NCBI RefSeq assembly: GCF_030863805.1
Contig: NZ_CP132957.1
Coordinates: 2,666,001-2,730,000, forward strand
DNA: 64,000 nucleotides
Direction of reading: 5' to 3'
Origin: Kineothrix sp. MB12-C1
Lineage (GTDB): Bacteria > Bacillota > Clostridia > Lachnospirales > Lachnospiraceae
Under the pieces are notes generated by a model. That model saw only the letters and a list, made by a program, of their open reading frames with translations, was not told the origin of the DNA and made no database searches. The position numbers were made by a program, and so were the translations under genes. This document shows, piece by piece, positions 34,182 to 44,240 of this stretch. How positions within the stretch are numbered: position 1 is the first letter of the stretch; each line of letters opens with the position of its first letter.

Positions 34182-35294
34182 GTGAAAATGAAAGTATTAA
34201 TGCTTGTGAATTGGAAAGTAGAACATGGTGTCGAGAGACCTTCGGACAGGCAGCCTCCTGATTATTATATAAAAGGTGAGATGTATTGGTTCTATCGGTA
34301 TTTCAAACAATCGGTGGAAGTCGATGTGATAGATATCAGTTCCTTTCCGTGGCTAGAGCATTTCGAGAAAGAAAAACTCCGCTTTTATGTAGTGCAGGCA
34401 TTGCGAGCGATACCGAAGCTATGGCATTATGACCTCGTTGTATCTCATGGGATGCAAAGTGCTGTAGTTTTGAGTTTGTTTCGTAGGCTATTTCCTATGA
34501 AAACGAAACATGTTGTATTTGAAATCGGTTCCTTCAATAGTGCTGCGGAGAGCGGAGCGGCTTTGAAGCTCATGCAGTTTGCGAGTAAGTCTATCGATGG
34601 ATTCATTTATCATACGAGCGGGCAAAAAGAATATTATAAAAGGTTCTTTCCGTGGATTGTAGGGAAATCACGTTTTATTCCGTTCGGAACGGATGCGGAT
34701 TTTTTCTCAGGAACAGAGAATGAGGATGTACAGAAGTCTGTAGTCTGTGAAAGCAGAAGGACAATAATCTGCGTGGGATACGCGAAGCGGGATTGGGACA
34801 CTCTGTACCAGGCCTTTTGTGGTTTGCAAAAAGATGAGAGAATAGAAGCGGAAGAAAGAGAATGTCTACGTTTGAAATTAATAGGGAATCCTTCTTTCCA
34901 GTATGAAAATGATAAAGTGGAGGTTATGCCTTACATCCCGATAAAGCGATTGATAGAGGAAATTGAAAACGCTCATTTTTGTGTAGTACCTTTAAAGGAA
35001 TTAAATTATTCTTTTGGCCAGATGACCTTGCTTCAACAGATGGCTCTCGGGAAAGCTGTTATCGCATCGAAAGTATCCAGTCTGAAGGATTATATAAAAG
35101 ATAGGGAGACAGCTTTATTTTACGAACCTGAATCTGCAGAAGAGCTGGAGGACAGGATGAAAGAACTTCTTTTGAATGCTGTATTGAGAGATACTTTAGG
35201 GCGGAATGCCAGAATATCAGTAAAAGATCGATTTAATGAAGAAAGAATGGCAGAGGATATAGAAGAATACTTTCATATGCTATGTAAAAGCTGA
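34182..35294 (+). CDS. Glycosyltransferase family 4-like protein with altered donor motif
   Basis: A 370-residue GT-B-type protein. It has KVLMLVNWKVEHG, LVVSHGMQSAVVLSLF, IPFGTDADFF, CVGYAKRDWDTLYQAF, and FGQMTLLQQMALGKAVIAS where GT4 enzymes normally have E-x7-E; here the second Glu is Gln and the first is not evident. It could be a GT4 with a different donor or an inactive relative. The start is uncertain: GTG 34182 or ATG 34188 (MKVLMLV). It follows the radical SAM gene by 25 bases and is followed 19 bases later by another GT4. Confidence 0.75.
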   Translation: MKMKVLMLVNWKVEHGVERPSDRQPPDYYIKGEMYWFYRYFKQSVEVDVIDISSFPWLEHFEKEKLRFYVVQALRAIPKLWHYDLVVSHGMQSAVVLSLFRRLFPMKTKHVVFEIGSFNSAAESGAALKLMQFASKSIDGFIYHTSGQKEYYKRFFPWIVGKSRFIPFGTDADFFSGTENEDVQKSVVCESRRTIICVGYAKRDWDTLYQAFCGLQKDERIEAEERECLRLKLIGNPSFQYENDKVEVMPYIPIKRLIEEIENAHFCVVPLKELNYSFGQMTLLQQMALGKAVIASKVSSLKDYIKDRETALFYEPESAEELEDRMKELLLNAVLRDTLGRNARISVKDRFNEERMAEDIEEYFHMLCKS

Positions 35295-35313
35295 AGAATA
35301 AGGGCGATTGATT

Positions 35314-36360
35314 ATGAAAAAAGTAATATTTGTCATTGTCAGCATGGCTGGCGGAGGAGCAGAAAGAGTCATTTCCATATTGGCGAATCAATTTGCGAGA
35401 CAGAATATTGAAGTGACAATACTGATGACGGCAGGGGATACAGTATCGTATCATTTGGATGAGAAGATTCGACTGATATCTGCAGGCGGAGTCTCTGGCG
35501 GCAGCTTGAAATTAAGGTGGAAACGAATTTGTAAGATGCGGGAAGTATTTAGAGCAAATAGAGATGCGACAATTATATCCTTTGGGCCGGGAACTAGTTT
35601 TTTTGCAGTGATTGCAGATTTATTTCTTGGAAATAGGATGATTATCTCCGAGCGCAATGATCCGGCGGTGTGTCCCTATCCGCATCTGAGAAACTTGATA
35701 TATCATAGAGGACATAAGTTGGTGTTCCAAACGGAGGATGCCAAAGCATGCTTTCCAAAGTATTTGCGTAATAAGGGAGTGGTGATTCCTAATCCGATAG
35801 AAGAAGGACTTCCAAGCCCTTACCGGGGAGAGCGTAAGAAAACGGTAGTGTCAGTAGGCAGGCTGGAACCACAGAAAAATCATATGCTTTTATTGGAAGC
35901 ATTCGCAGAGTTTCACGAACATCTTCCGGAATATACTCTTCACTTATATGGCGACGGAAGTTTGAAAAAAGATTTGGAAGAGCATGCCGAATTGTTGGGA
36001 ATTCAGAGTGTTGTCGTATTCGAAGGTTTTACGAAGAATGTAACGAATAAAATAAAAGATGCGGGTATGTATGTCCTTTCCTCCGATTATGAAGGTATAT
36101 CCAATTCCCTCTTGGAAGCGATGGCGACAGGGATACCATCAATTTCTACAGATTGTCCGATTGGGGGCTCCAGGCTCTGTATAGAATCTTATGAGAACGG
36201 TATTCTGGTAAAGATCGGAGACCGAGAAGGACTTATGAAAGCTATGTATGATATTGCATCGAGCGAAGTGCTCGCAGTAAAGTTAAGTGAGAACGGAGCT
36301 AAGTTAAAAGAGAAGTATTCAGAGCGAAGTATAGCAGAAATATGGCAGGAGATTATTTAG
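35314..36360 (+). CDS. Glycosyltransferase family 4
   Basis: A 348-residue GT4 enzyme: MKKVIFVIVSMAGGGAERVIS, SERNDPAVCPYP, VGRLEPQKNH, and EGISNSLLEAMATGIPSIS (E-x7-E). It resembles the protein at 888-2024 and both look like the PglH/PglJ GalNAc transferase group, which is only a hint at the sugar. ATG 35314 is preferred to TTG 35308. It is separated from the next gene by 44 bases. Confidence 0.88.
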   Translation: MKKVIFVIVSMAGGGAERVISILANQFARQNIEVTILMTAGDTVSYHLDEKIRLISAGGVSGGSLKLRWKRICKMREVFRANRDATIISFGPGTSFFAVIADLFLGNRMIISERNDPAVCPYPHLRNLIYHRGHKLVFQTEDAKACFPKYLRNKGVVIPNPIEEGLPSPYRGERKKTVVSVGRLEPQKNHMLLLEAFAEFHEHLPEYTLHLYGDGSLKKDLEEHAELLGIQSVVVFEGFTKNVTNKIKDAGMYVLSSDYEGISNSLLEAMATGIPSISTDCPIGGSRLCIESYENGILVKIGDREGLMKAMYDIASSEVLAVKLSENGAKLKEKYSERSIAEIWQEII

Positions 36361-36404
36361 AATTGATTCAAAGATTATGAGAAAGGTATGATTTGGAAGA
36401 AACT

Positions 36405-37535
36405 ATGAAGGTTATGTATATTGCACCACGTTATCATACAAATCAGACGGCAATTATGAAGGGCTTTGTGGAAAATGGACACAAGGTTCGTTTTTTGAGT
36501 CATTATAGAGGGAAAATAGAGGATTATACTTATACGGAACCGGTGATTGTAGGATATTCTCCGGTTTTTCATCTGTTTGAAAAAATATATATAAGCCTGC
36601 ATAGGAAAAATCCCCAGGCAGCAGATATCAAGTTAAAGACAGGATTTCCTTCTATATGGAAGTTAAATAATTATATGAAAGACTTTAAGCCAGATATCGT
36701 TATTTTAAGAGAACGGTCGGTTTATTCTATTGTTGCCTATTTGATCTGCTGCATAAGAAAATATCCCTCTATTCTATACAATCAAAGCCCATTATGGGAA
36801 AAGGAGATAAAGAATGATTTTCTCCATAAGCTTGTGAGACTTTTTTCTCCAAAGGTGAGGATTACGCCGGTTTATGGAGATGAGAAAAAGAATCATGCAA
36901 AAGAGTATAATGCATATTTTGTACCTTTTGTTATGGAATCTAAGTTATCTCCGGAGGAAAGAACTTATTTTAGGAGAGAGAAGATTAATGTTCTTGCAAT
37001 AGGCAAATATGAGGAACGGAAAAATCATAAGATGCTCATTGATATATTTGCAAAGTTATCTGAACGTTATGACCTTACGCTCACTCTGATAGGAGAATGC
37101 TCCACGGTATATCATGAAGAATATTATGCTGAATTAGAGAAAATCATACTGGATAAAAAGCTTGAGGATAAGGTGCGAACCCTTAAGAACTTATCGAGAG
37201 AACAGGTTGAATCAGAATATCAGAACGCAGACTTATTTATAATCCCGAGTACAAGGGAGCCGGCTTCTATTTCCCAGTTGGAGGCGATGGCATTTTCTCT
37301 TCCTGTGATATGCAGCGATACAAATGGCACTGCATGCTATGTAGAAGATGGAATAAATGGATATCACTTTCAAGATAACAATGCTGCTGATTTGGAAGAG
37401 AAGATAGAAGCAATTATATCCGATAAGAAGAAATTACAGTATATGGGACGGGGGAGTTATCGGATGATAAAGGAAAAGTATGGATTCCATAGGTATTATA
37501 GGAGCATTGTAGAGATAATGGAGAAAGAATTATAA
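36405..37535 (+). CDS. Glycosyltransferase family 4
   Basis: A 376-residue GT4 enzyme with MKVMYIAPRYHTNQ, RERSVYSIVAYL, IGKYEERKNH, and STREPASISQLEAMAFSLPVIC (E-x7-E) followed by CYVEDGINGYHF. ATG 36405 (MKVMYIA) with GGAAGA nearby is preferred to the TTG at 36393. Acceptor and donor are unknown. It is followed closely by the GT-D gene. Confidence 0.86.
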   Translation: MKVMYIAPRYHTNQTAIMKGFVENGHKVRFLSHYRGKIEDYTYTEPVIVGYSPVFHLFEKIYISLHRKNPQAADIKLKTGFPSIWKLNNYMKDFKPDIVILRERSVYSIVAYLICCIRKYPSILYNQSPLWEKEIKNDFLHKLVRLFSPKVRITPVYGDEKKNHAKEYNAYFVPFVMESKLSPEERTYFRREKINVLAIGKYEERKNHKMLIDIFAKLSERYDLTLTLIGECSTVYHEEYYAELEKIILDKKLEDKVRTLKNLSREQVESEYQNADLFIIPSTREPASISQLEAMAFSLPVICSDTNGTACYVEDGINGYHFQDNNAADLEEKIEAIISDKKKLQYMGRGSYRMIKEKYGFHRYYRSIVEIMEKEL

Positions 37536-37582
37536 ACAACTTGATTTTACTAGCGGAGGATAAGACTGAAAGGGGCATGGTT

Positions 37583-38455
37583 ATGAAAATGAAGGAAAAA
37601 TTAAGGTGTACCTTGTTTCATATGGTTTATATGCTATATCGCAGAGATATAATTCATAACGACTTGCAAGTATTATCGATTGATGAAACGATTAGTGAAT
37701 TAATTCATTCAGATAAAAGCCTTGTAAGATATGGCGATGCTGAAATAAGCATGATAGAGGGAATCTCTGTTGAGTATCAGGAATATGATCAGGAACTATC
37801 GAAGAAGATGAAAGAGATACTGCAATTTGAGAACGAGAATCTACTGGTGGCAATCCCTGATATCTTTGGAACTTTAGAACACTACACAAAAAGGAGCCAG
37901 AGATTTTGGAAGGAGCATCTCTTCTTCTTTAGAAAGAGGTATTATAAGAACTGCAACATATCAAAGACCTACTATAATGCTTTTGTATCACGTTGTTATT
38001 ACATGATTCAAGATAAAAGTCAATGTGAAAATTGGTTTCATAATATAGGGAAAATATGGGAAAATAAAGATATCATTATTGTAGAAGGCGATGCTTCACA
38101 CAATGGTGTGGGTAATGACTTGTTTGTGAAAGCAAAAAGTGTAGAACGTATTATTTGCCCGGGAAAAGACGCCTATCGAGTCTACGATAAGATTCTGAAT
38201 GCTTGCCTTACTTATCCGAAAGACAGGCTGTTTCTTACAGCAGTAGGGAATACGGCGAAAATCCTGACAGCACGTCTTGTGGAAGAGCGGTATCGAGTGA
38301 TTGATATTGGGAATTTGGATATGGAGTACGAATGGTATTTGAAAGGGGCCGAACTAAAAGAAGCTCTGGAAAAACATAACTATCTAACGGTAGAAGAAAA
38401 TCTTCAAGCAGGCTATACTGAGTATATCAACGAGATTAGCCATAGAATAAGTTAA
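37583..38455 (+). CDS. GT-D fold glycosyltransferase (SP_1767/DUF1792-like)
   Basis: A 290-residue protein with the motif SLVRYGDAEISMIEG, matching the DUF1792/SP_1767 family; the solved member, dGT1 of Streptococcus parasanguinis, defines the GT-D fold and uses a DxE motif, here D-A-E. Later segments CNISKTYYNAFVSRCYY, VEGDASHNGVGNDLF and ALGNTAKILTARL-like VGNTAKILTARL fit. It probably transfers a hexose. ATG 37583 is chosen because AAAGGGG lies 7 bases before it; the ORF could be extended to TTG 37541 without homology. It lies between a GT4 and an O-fucosyltransferase-fold gene. Confidence 0.8.
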   Translation: MKMKEKLRCTLFHMVYMLYRRDIIHNDLQVLSIDETISELIHSDKSLVRYGDAEISMIEGISVEYQEYDQELSKKMKEILQFENENLLVAIPDIFGTLEHYTKRSQRFWKEHLFFFRKRYYKNCNISKTYYNAFVSRCYYMIQDKSQCENWFHNIGKIWENKDIIIVEGDASHNGVGNDLFVKAKSVERIICPGKDAYRVYDKILNACLTYPKDRLFLTAVGNTAKILTARLVEERYRVIDIGNLDMEYEWYLKGAELKEALEKHNYLTVEENLQAGYTEYINEISHRIS

Positions 38456-38499
38456 AAGAAAATAGTCCGATACATGTCACGAAAGGGTGAAACAAGAAA

Positions 38500-39519
38500 A
38501 TGGATTTGAGAGAACAGCTGAAGTTCTTAAGCTATTGTATCAAGAAGAGAAATGATACGAGGTTTATTAAAAATGTATATAAGCTTGGAAATGAATATAA
38601 TATGGTGGCTTTAGAAAAGGGTGAACAGATGCCGGCGGATAAAGTAGTATACCATATCGTCATGGAGCCCTCCTATTCAGGTTTTTTTGCAGACCATAAC
38701 AAGTTGCTTAGCTTATTGTATTTTGCAGATTACTATGGAATGATTCCGGTAGTTGAATATGGAAAAGAATATTCTTATGCAGAAGATCATCCAGTTAATG
38801 GAACAGAGAATCCTTTTGAATATTACTTTATGCAGCCGGGAGGTCTTACTCCTGAGGATGCAAGGAAATATAGTGTTAGAGTTTGCAGCAGAAAAGAAAA
38901 TTCAGCACTCGCCGGTCGTTTTAATGAGAAAAGCGGAGGCTACGGAATGTCTGAGGAGTATATTGTTCATCTTGGAAGGATATCAGAAAAATATATTTCT
39001 TTGAATGAACAAACGAAAGATAAGGTGCTTACAGATATTAAAGAGTTATTAGAGGGAAAGAAAAGTATTGGTGTTCATGTAAGAGGGACGGATTTTAAGC
39101 AGAATTATAATGGACATCCTATACAAATATCAACACAAGAATATTTGGAGGAAACGAAGCGGTTATTAGAAAAAGGGATTTATGAATTGGTATTTCTTGC
39201 GACAGATGATGTGGAGGCAATTGCATTATTCCAGAAAGAACTAGGAGATAAGGTGCGTTTCTATGAAGATGTAACGAGAAGTAATGGAAAAGAAACGGTA
39301 ATGAAGAGTGAATCCGGACGGGAAAATCACCATTATTTGTTAGGACTTGAGGTATTAAGAGATATGTATACTTTGGCAGCTTGTGATGGGCTGATAGCCG
39401 GCCTTTCGCAAGTAAGTTATGCAGCACGTATACAAAAGGCAGCGCAAAAGGAAGAATATTCCGATATGGTAATTATTAATAAGGGAATTAATAGGCATAG
39501 GGAGAATTGTCCGACATAA
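38500..39519 (+). CDS. O-fucosyltransferase-fold glycosyltransferase (GT23/GT65/GT68-like)
   Basis: A 339-residue soluble protein. Segment IGVHVRGTDFKQNYNGHP matches the H-x-R-x-x-D/N-F motif of the alpha-1,6-fucosyltransferase/O-fucosyltransferase superfamily (NodZ, FUT8, POFUT), in which the Arg binds GDP-fucose. Later VFLATDDVEAIALFQ and AACDGLIAGLSQVSYAARIQ fit the C-terminal donor domain. The donor is therefore probably a GDP-sugar, possibly fucose, but this is inferred. It ends the run of genes before the promoter-like site at 39557 and the second ABC flippase. Confidence 0.68.
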   Translation: MDLREQLKFLSYCIKKRNDTRFIKNVYKLGNEYNMVALEKGEQMPADKVVYHIVMEPSYSGFFADHNKLLSLLYFADYYGMIPVVEYGKEYSYAEDHPVNGTENPFEYYFMQPGGLTPEDARKYSVRVCSRKENSALAGRFNEKSGGYGMSEEYIVHLGRISEKYISLNEQTKDKVLTDIKELLEGKKSIGVHVRGTDFKQNYNGHPIQISTQEYLEETKRLLEKGIYELVFLATDDVEAIALFQKELGDKVRFYEDVTRSNGKETVMKSESGRENHHYLLGLEVLRDMYTLAACDGLIAGLSQVSYAARIQKAAQKEEYSDMVIINKGINRHRENCPT

Positions 39520-39556
39520 AAGATGATAGATTAACCTTTTGTGAGAAAATAGTATA

Positions 39557-39565
39557 TGCTATAAT
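39557..39565 (+). promoter_or_regulatory. Extended -10 promoter before the second ABC flippase
   Basis: TGCTATAAT is a perfect extended -10 (TGn plus TATAAT). The best upstream -35 (TTGTGA, 39539-39544) has a short 15-base gap, so recognition would depend on the TG. The predicted start of transcription, near 39572, lies 46 bases before ATG 39618 and within the 98-base gap between genes. Confidence 0.5.
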
Positions 39566-39617
39566 ACAACAGTGTACGTAAGTATGATGAAAGTTCATAA
39601 AGGAGTAGAAGTATAAA

Positions 39618-41375
39618 ATGATAAAAAAGCTAGGGTATATTTTTAACAAACAAGATAAGATAAAAATGGTCGGACTGCTGTTCTTAGTAGTGATAGGAAG
39701 CTTTTTGGAATTGTTAGGAGTTACCATTTTCATGCCGTTTATTGAAATTATAATGGACTCCTCTAAAATTAACGAAAACGAGATTCTGAAGTTTTTATAT
39801 ACAGAAGGGAATTTTCAAGCGGTGGAAAGCTTTCTCGCTTTTATAGCAGCAGTAATTATAGCAGTATATATTGTTAAAAATATTTTTCTATGGGTGGAGC
39901 AGGACTGTATTTTGAAGTTTTCCTATAATACGCAAAGAAAGCTATCCACTAAGCTTTTGACAACCTACTTGAATGAACCGTATACGTTTCATTTGAGAAA
40001 AAATGTGGCAGAATTGCAAAGAAGTACACAGGAAGATACCGGATTATTTACGCAGGCATTAATGCATGCATTACAGTTAATCGCAGAATTGGCAGTATGT
40101 ATGGTTCTTGGCATTTACTTATTTGTTGTCAGTCAATCGATTACTATGGTTATCTTAGTCTTATTGGTCGCGTGTGTAGCTGTCTTTACATATACCACCA
40201 AGAAATTTGCAAAAACGTTGGGCAAAGAAGCACAAGTCTATAAAGCTAAGCTGTATCAATGGGTGAATCAGTCTATCGGTGGTGTAAAAGAGGTGAAGGT
40301 TCTTAATCGTGAAAGCTTCTTTGTAGATTCCTATCAAAAGTATTATAAGCTCTATATAAGAGGTTTACGAATTAATAGATTGCTTGGAATGACACCGAAG
40401 TATATTGTAGAAGCGGTATGTATGACCGGCCTTTTGTGTGCAGTTATTGTCAAACTGTTTTTTGGCAGGAGGGATATTGAGAGTTTTATTCCACAGTTAG
40501 CAGTCTTTGCCGTGGCGGCATTCCGACTGTTACCTGCAGTTGGCCGTATCAATGAACATGTAAATAATATATTATATGCTTCTCCTTCTGTGGATTTAAT
40601 TTATCATGATCTGAGGGAGATAGAAAACTATCAGGAACAAATTGGCGAAGAGGAGAATAAAATCTGGAGCTTCGAACGAGGAATCGCGGTAAAAAGTATA
40701 ACGTATTCTTATCCGGAGTCAGAAAATCCTGTATTGAACCAAGTGAGCTGCTTTATTCCAAAAGGGAAGACGGTAGCCTTTATTGGAAGTTCGGGAGCAG
40801 GAAAGACAACTATGGTAGATATTATCCTTGGCTTACTTCCGCCGCAATTCGGAAAGATAAGAGTGGATGATATGAATGTCTATAAGAACCTATCCACATG
40901 GCATAAACATCTGGGATATATTCCGCAGGCAATTTATCTTTCTGACGATACGATTCGTAATAATGTAGCGTTTGGGATTCTACAAGAAGAAATTGATGAT
41001 GTGGCAATTATGGAGGCACTGAAGAAGGCTCAGTTATGGGAATTCATCGATAATCTTCCGGAAGGGCTGGATACTTTTGTAGGAGATAGAGGTGTTCGTT
41101 TGTCGGGAGGACAGCGTCAGCGAATTGGAATTGCAAGAGCGTTATATCATGATCCGGAGATTCTCGTGTTAGATGAGGCGACTTCCGCCCTTGATAGTGA
41201 AACAGAGACGGCAGTTATGGAGGCGATTGAAAGCCTGCAAGGTATGAAAACAATCATCATTATTGCACACCGCCTCACAACGATACGTAATGCGGATGTT
41301 ATTTATGAAGTAGTGGATGGGAATGTAATTGAACGTGAAAAAAGTTATGTTTTTAAAGAAGAAATGGAAAAATAA
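39618..41375 (+). CDS. ABC transporter, fused membrane and ATPase domains (PglK/MsbA-like flippase), second copy
   Basis: A 585-residue half-transporter with about six N-terminal helices and an ATPase domain: GSSGAGKTTM near residue 390, LSGGQRQRIGIARALYHDPEI, LVLDEATSALDSETE, and IIAHRLTT. It resembles the protein at 7630-9372 along its full length, including the shared SVEEAVCMTGLL/TIETVCMAGIL region, so they are paralogues. Lipid-linked oligosaccharide flipping is inferred from the PglK group. An extended -10 promoter lies just upstream. A ~37-base gap leads to the AT-rich membrane protein. Confidence 0.9.
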   Translation: MIKKLGYIFNKQDKIKMVGLLFLVVIGSFLELLGVTIFMPFIEIIMDSSKINENEILKFLYTEGNFQAVESFLAFIAAVIIAVYIVKNIFLWVEQDCILKFSYNTQRKLSTKLLTTYLNEPYTFHLRKNVAELQRSTQEDTGLFTQALMHALQLIAELAVCMVLGIYLFVVSQSITMVILVLLVACVAVFTYTTKKFAKTLGKEAQVYKAKLYQWVNQSIGGVKEVKVLNRESFFVDSYQKYYKLYIRGLRINRLLGMTPKYIVEAVCMTGLLCAVIVKLFFGRRDIESFIPQLAVFAVAAFRLLPAVGRINEHVNNILYASPSVDLIYHDLREIENYQEQIGEEENKIWSFERGIAVKSITYSYPESENPVLNQVSCFIPKGKTVAFIGSSGAGKTTMVDIILGLLPPQFGKIRVDDMNVYKNLSTWHKHLGYIPQAIYLSDDTIRNNVAFGILQEEIDDVAIMEALKKAQLWEFIDNLPEGLDTFVGDRGVRLSGGQRQRIGIARALYHDPEILVLDEATSALDSETETAVMEAIESLQGMKTIIIIAHRLTTIRNADVIYEVVDGNVIEREKSYVFKEEMEK

Positions 41376-41412
41376 TAGATATATGGAACGCTGAATATGG
41401 AGATCTTCATTG

Positions 41413-42816
41413 ATGAACGACAAGATAAGAAGAATAAGTAAAATAAATTATAAATACGAATGGCTTACTACGTTCTCTATCGGTCTGCTATCATTTTTTG
41501 TTTTTACTTATATAGATAATGTTTCCATGACGGTTTGGAGTTTAAATATTTTGGATTGTTTATGGAACGGAAATATCTTAGACTTTTACAATTACACAGC
41601 TTTAAACTTACACGATGTGCATCATCAATATTGTGGAAGCATGTATCTGGGATTCATTCCTCATGCGATATGGAATATACCGATATGGATTGCCCATTAC
41701 TTTGGAGGGGTAGAAATAACGAAGTCAGTAATTTGCATGTTATGGGCAAAGTTATATTATGTAGTTATCTTAATTATTCTTATTCGCTATTCTATGAAAT
41801 GTATAGGTGAGAACAGCAGTGAAAAGGACAAGTCATTATTGGCATTACTAATCAGTTCTTCTGTCTATGTATTAATTGCGATAGGTTATGCAGGGCAAAA
41901 TGATATTCTGTGGGTAACATTAGGTCTCATATCGTTCCATTACTATTTAAATAATGATGTGAAAAAATTTATTATCTTTGCTGCCTTGTCTATGTTAGTA
42001 AAACCTTATTTCTTAATCCCATGCATAGGTTTGATTTTGCTTTCGGAAAAATGTGTCATAAAGATTGTAGTAAAAAGTACTCTTATTGTTAGTGCGACCG
42101 TTGTATTTCAGTGTATATTTTTCTTTATTCCGGGTTATCGAATGTCTACGAGTGCTAACAATATACAAAGTAGTATGTTGGATAATTATCTTAGTGACAC
42201 CTTATCTATTTCCTATGGATCCATTAGTAAGATTATTTTTATTTTGTTAATGATATATATAGGGTGTTATATTTTTAATACGACGGATCAAGGGAAATGG
42301 AAAGAATATTCGATATACTATATGCTCGTCATTAACTTCATTTGGCTAGTTTTTAGCTATGAACATTTTTATAGAATAATCATGGTATTACCATACTTAT
42401 ATATAACAATAATTAGTAGAAAAAAACTGTTTGAAATCAATATGTGGTTAGATAATATCATAAGTGGCAGCTTCATTGCTGTTTATATAGGAAGTGCAAG
42501 TACATTTTTAACACCAAGGTGGTCAGTGAAGCCTTCGGTTATAAGAGATATCGATTATGAGAATATCTTATCTGTCTTTGACTTACTGAATAAAATTTAT
42601 TCAGAACATACGTTGAATTCTATATTTGTACTAATGAGAACGGTGTGGATAGGAGCTGTAACTGCTTTATTACTTTTTAATAGTCCTAAAATAAGTGAAT
42701 ATATGGAAAGAAACCAGTGCTCTAATAGGTATGTAAGTAGAGGTCTGATTTGGATTCATATTTTGATTTTTATTTCATTTATTATGCTATGTAGTTTTTT
42801 GGCATATCGAGGATAG
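41413..42816 (+). CDS. AT-rich polytopic membrane protein of unknown function (GT-C-like layout)
   Basis: A 467-residue protein with about eleven helices. After the first helix, an outside loop has SLNILDCLWNGNILDFYNY and LHDVHHQYCGSMYLGF, acidic and His-rich, in the place where GT-C enzymes have catalytic residues; GQNDILWV follows. I do not recognise a named family. The start is ATG 41413; TTG 41410 directly before it is less likely. Base composition is clearly lower in G+C (a sampled line near 42.2 kb is 27%) than the flanking flippase and dehydrogenase genes (about 43% near 43.7 kb), which suggests separate acquisition. Confidence 0.62.
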   Translation: MNDKIRRISKINYKYEWLTTFSIGLLSFFVFTYIDNVSMTVWSLNILDCLWNGNILDFYNYTALNLHDVHHQYCGSMYLGFIPHAIWNIPIWIAHYFGGVEITKSVICMLWAKLYYVVILIILIRYSMKCIGENSSEKDKSLLALLISSSVYVLIAIGYAGQNDILWVTLGLISFHYYLNNDVKKFIIFAALSMLVKPYFLIPCIGLILLSEKCVIKIVVKSTLIVSATVVFQCIFFFIPGYRMSTSANNIQSSMLDNYLSDTLSISYGSISKIIFILLMIYIGCYIFNTTDQGKWKEYSIYYMLVINFIWLVFSYEHFYRIIMVLPYLYITIISRKKLFEINMWLDNIISGSFIAVYIGSASTFLTPRWSVKPSVIRDIDYENILSVFDLLNKIYSEHTLNSIFVLMRTVWIGAVTALLLFNSPKISEYMERNQCSNRYVSRGLIWIHILIFISFIMLCSFLAYRG

Positions 42817-42903
42817 ATGCATCGGAATAATAAAATTTTTTGATGTTTAAAAAAAATTTAAGGAAAAAAGAAGTAAAAAGTAAAAGGTTGGAGGTTTATA
42901 GGG

Positions 42904-44214
42904 ATGAAATTAGTAGTGGCAGGAACTGGTTATGTAGGTTTGGTGGCAGGAGTATGTTTTGCAGAAGTAGGCCATGATGTAACCTGTGTGGATGTGGATG
43001 AGAAGAAAGTAAAGTTAATGGAGTCTGGTATTTCTCCGATTTATGAAGAAGGGCTGGAGGAGTTGATGCAGAGAAATTATGCAGCAGGAAGACTTCATTA
43101 TACGGTAGATTACCAAAATGCTTATCGAGATGCGGATGCCATTTTTATTGGAGTGGGCACGCCGGAACAGCCGGATGGTTCGGCAAACTTAAGCTATATT
43201 GCAACGGTATCCAGACAGATTGCTGAATCGGTGGAAAGAGATTGTCTTGTAGTGGTGAAGTCTACGGTTCCGGTTGGGACGAACGATAAGGTGGAACAGT
43301 TTATTCGAGACTTCCTCATTAGAGATGTTAAGGTAGAGGTGGCTTCTAATCCGGAATTTCTCGCACAGGGTTCTGCTGTTCATGATACCCTTCATGCAGC
43401 TCGTATTATTATCGGCACGGAAACCAAAGAGGCAGAAGGACTGCTGATGAAGATTTATGAGCCGTTCCAAATACCGATTGTATCGGTTAGTAGACGAAGT
43501 GCGGAGATGACAAAATATGCTGCTAATGATTTTCTTGCACTTAAAATATCTTATATGAATGATATCGCGAATCTATGTGAATTAGTGGGAGCCAATATTG
43601 AGGATGTAGCGAAAGGAATGAGTTATGATGAAAGAATAGGTTCGAACTTCTTGAAGGCAGGTATCGGATATGGTGGAAGCTGCTTTCCCAAGGACACGAA
43701 GGCCTTAAAGTTTCTGGCTATTAATGCAGGATATCATCTGGAGACGGTAGAGGCGGCAGTGGAAGTTAATGTAAGGCAGAAAACAAGACTATTTAAGAAG
43801 GCAAGTAATCGAATGATTACTTTTGAGGGATTGAAAGTAGCGGTATTAGGGCTTGCTTTCAAACCAGGAACAGATGATTTAAGAGAAGCTCCGTCAATCG
43901 ATAATGTAGAACTTCTGCTAGCCCATGGAGCAGAAATCTATGCGTATGATCCAGTAGCGGTGGAAAATTTTAAAAGAAAATATCCAGAAGGTACGAATGG
44001 AAGAGGAAGAATTACATATGTAGATAATCCGGAAGAGGCTTTAAAGGGAGCGAATCTTTGCTTTATCTTCACAGAGTGGAAGGATATAAAGGAGATTTCT
44101 GAAGATACCTTTAAAAAGCTTATGCAGACACCGCTTGTGTACGATGGACGAAATGTTTATAACGTAGAATCTATGAAAGAACAAGGTGTGGAATATTATA
44201 GTATTGGTAGATAA
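42904..44214 (+). CDS. ugd: UDP-glucose 6-dehydrogenase
   Basis: A 436-residue enzyme that oxidises UDP-glucose to UDP-glucuronic acid with two NAD+. Visible are the NAD-binding GTGYVG (residues 7-12), GTPEQPDGSANL, KSTVPVGT, NPEFLAQGSAVHD, the catalytic Cys260 in GGSCFPKDTKAL, and GLAFKPGTDDLREAPS. It is full length for the TuaD/Ugd family. A GGAGG site lies 8 bases before the start. It is one of only two nucleotide-sugar enzymes I can identify in the window, and it implies a uronic acid in at least one glycan; this also gives the AsnB-like proteins a possible substrate. The next gene starts 26 bases after the stop. Confidence 0.96.
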   Translation: MKLVVAGTGYVGLVAGVCFAEVGHDVTCVDVDEKKVKLMESGISPIYEEGLEELMQRNYAAGRLHYTVDYQNAYRDADAIFIGVGTPEQPDGSANLSYIATVSRQIAESVERDCLVVVKSTVPVGTNDKVEQFIRDFLIRDVKVEVASNPEFLAQGSAVHDTLHAARIIIGTETKEAEGLLMKIYEPFQIPIVSVSRRSAEMTKYAANDFLALKISYMNDIANLCELVGANIEDVAKGMSYDERIGSNFLKAGIGYGGSCFPKDTKALKFLAINAGYHLETVEAAVEVNVRQKTRLFKKASNRMITFEGLKVAVLGLAFKPGTDDLREAPSIDNVELLLAHGAEIYAYDPVAVENFKRKYPEGTNGRGRITYVDNPEEALKGANLCFIFTEWKDIKEISEDTFKKLMQTPLVYDGRNVYNVESMKEQGVEYYSIGR

Positions 44215-44240
44215 TGATAGAAGGATAGGATGGATATTTC

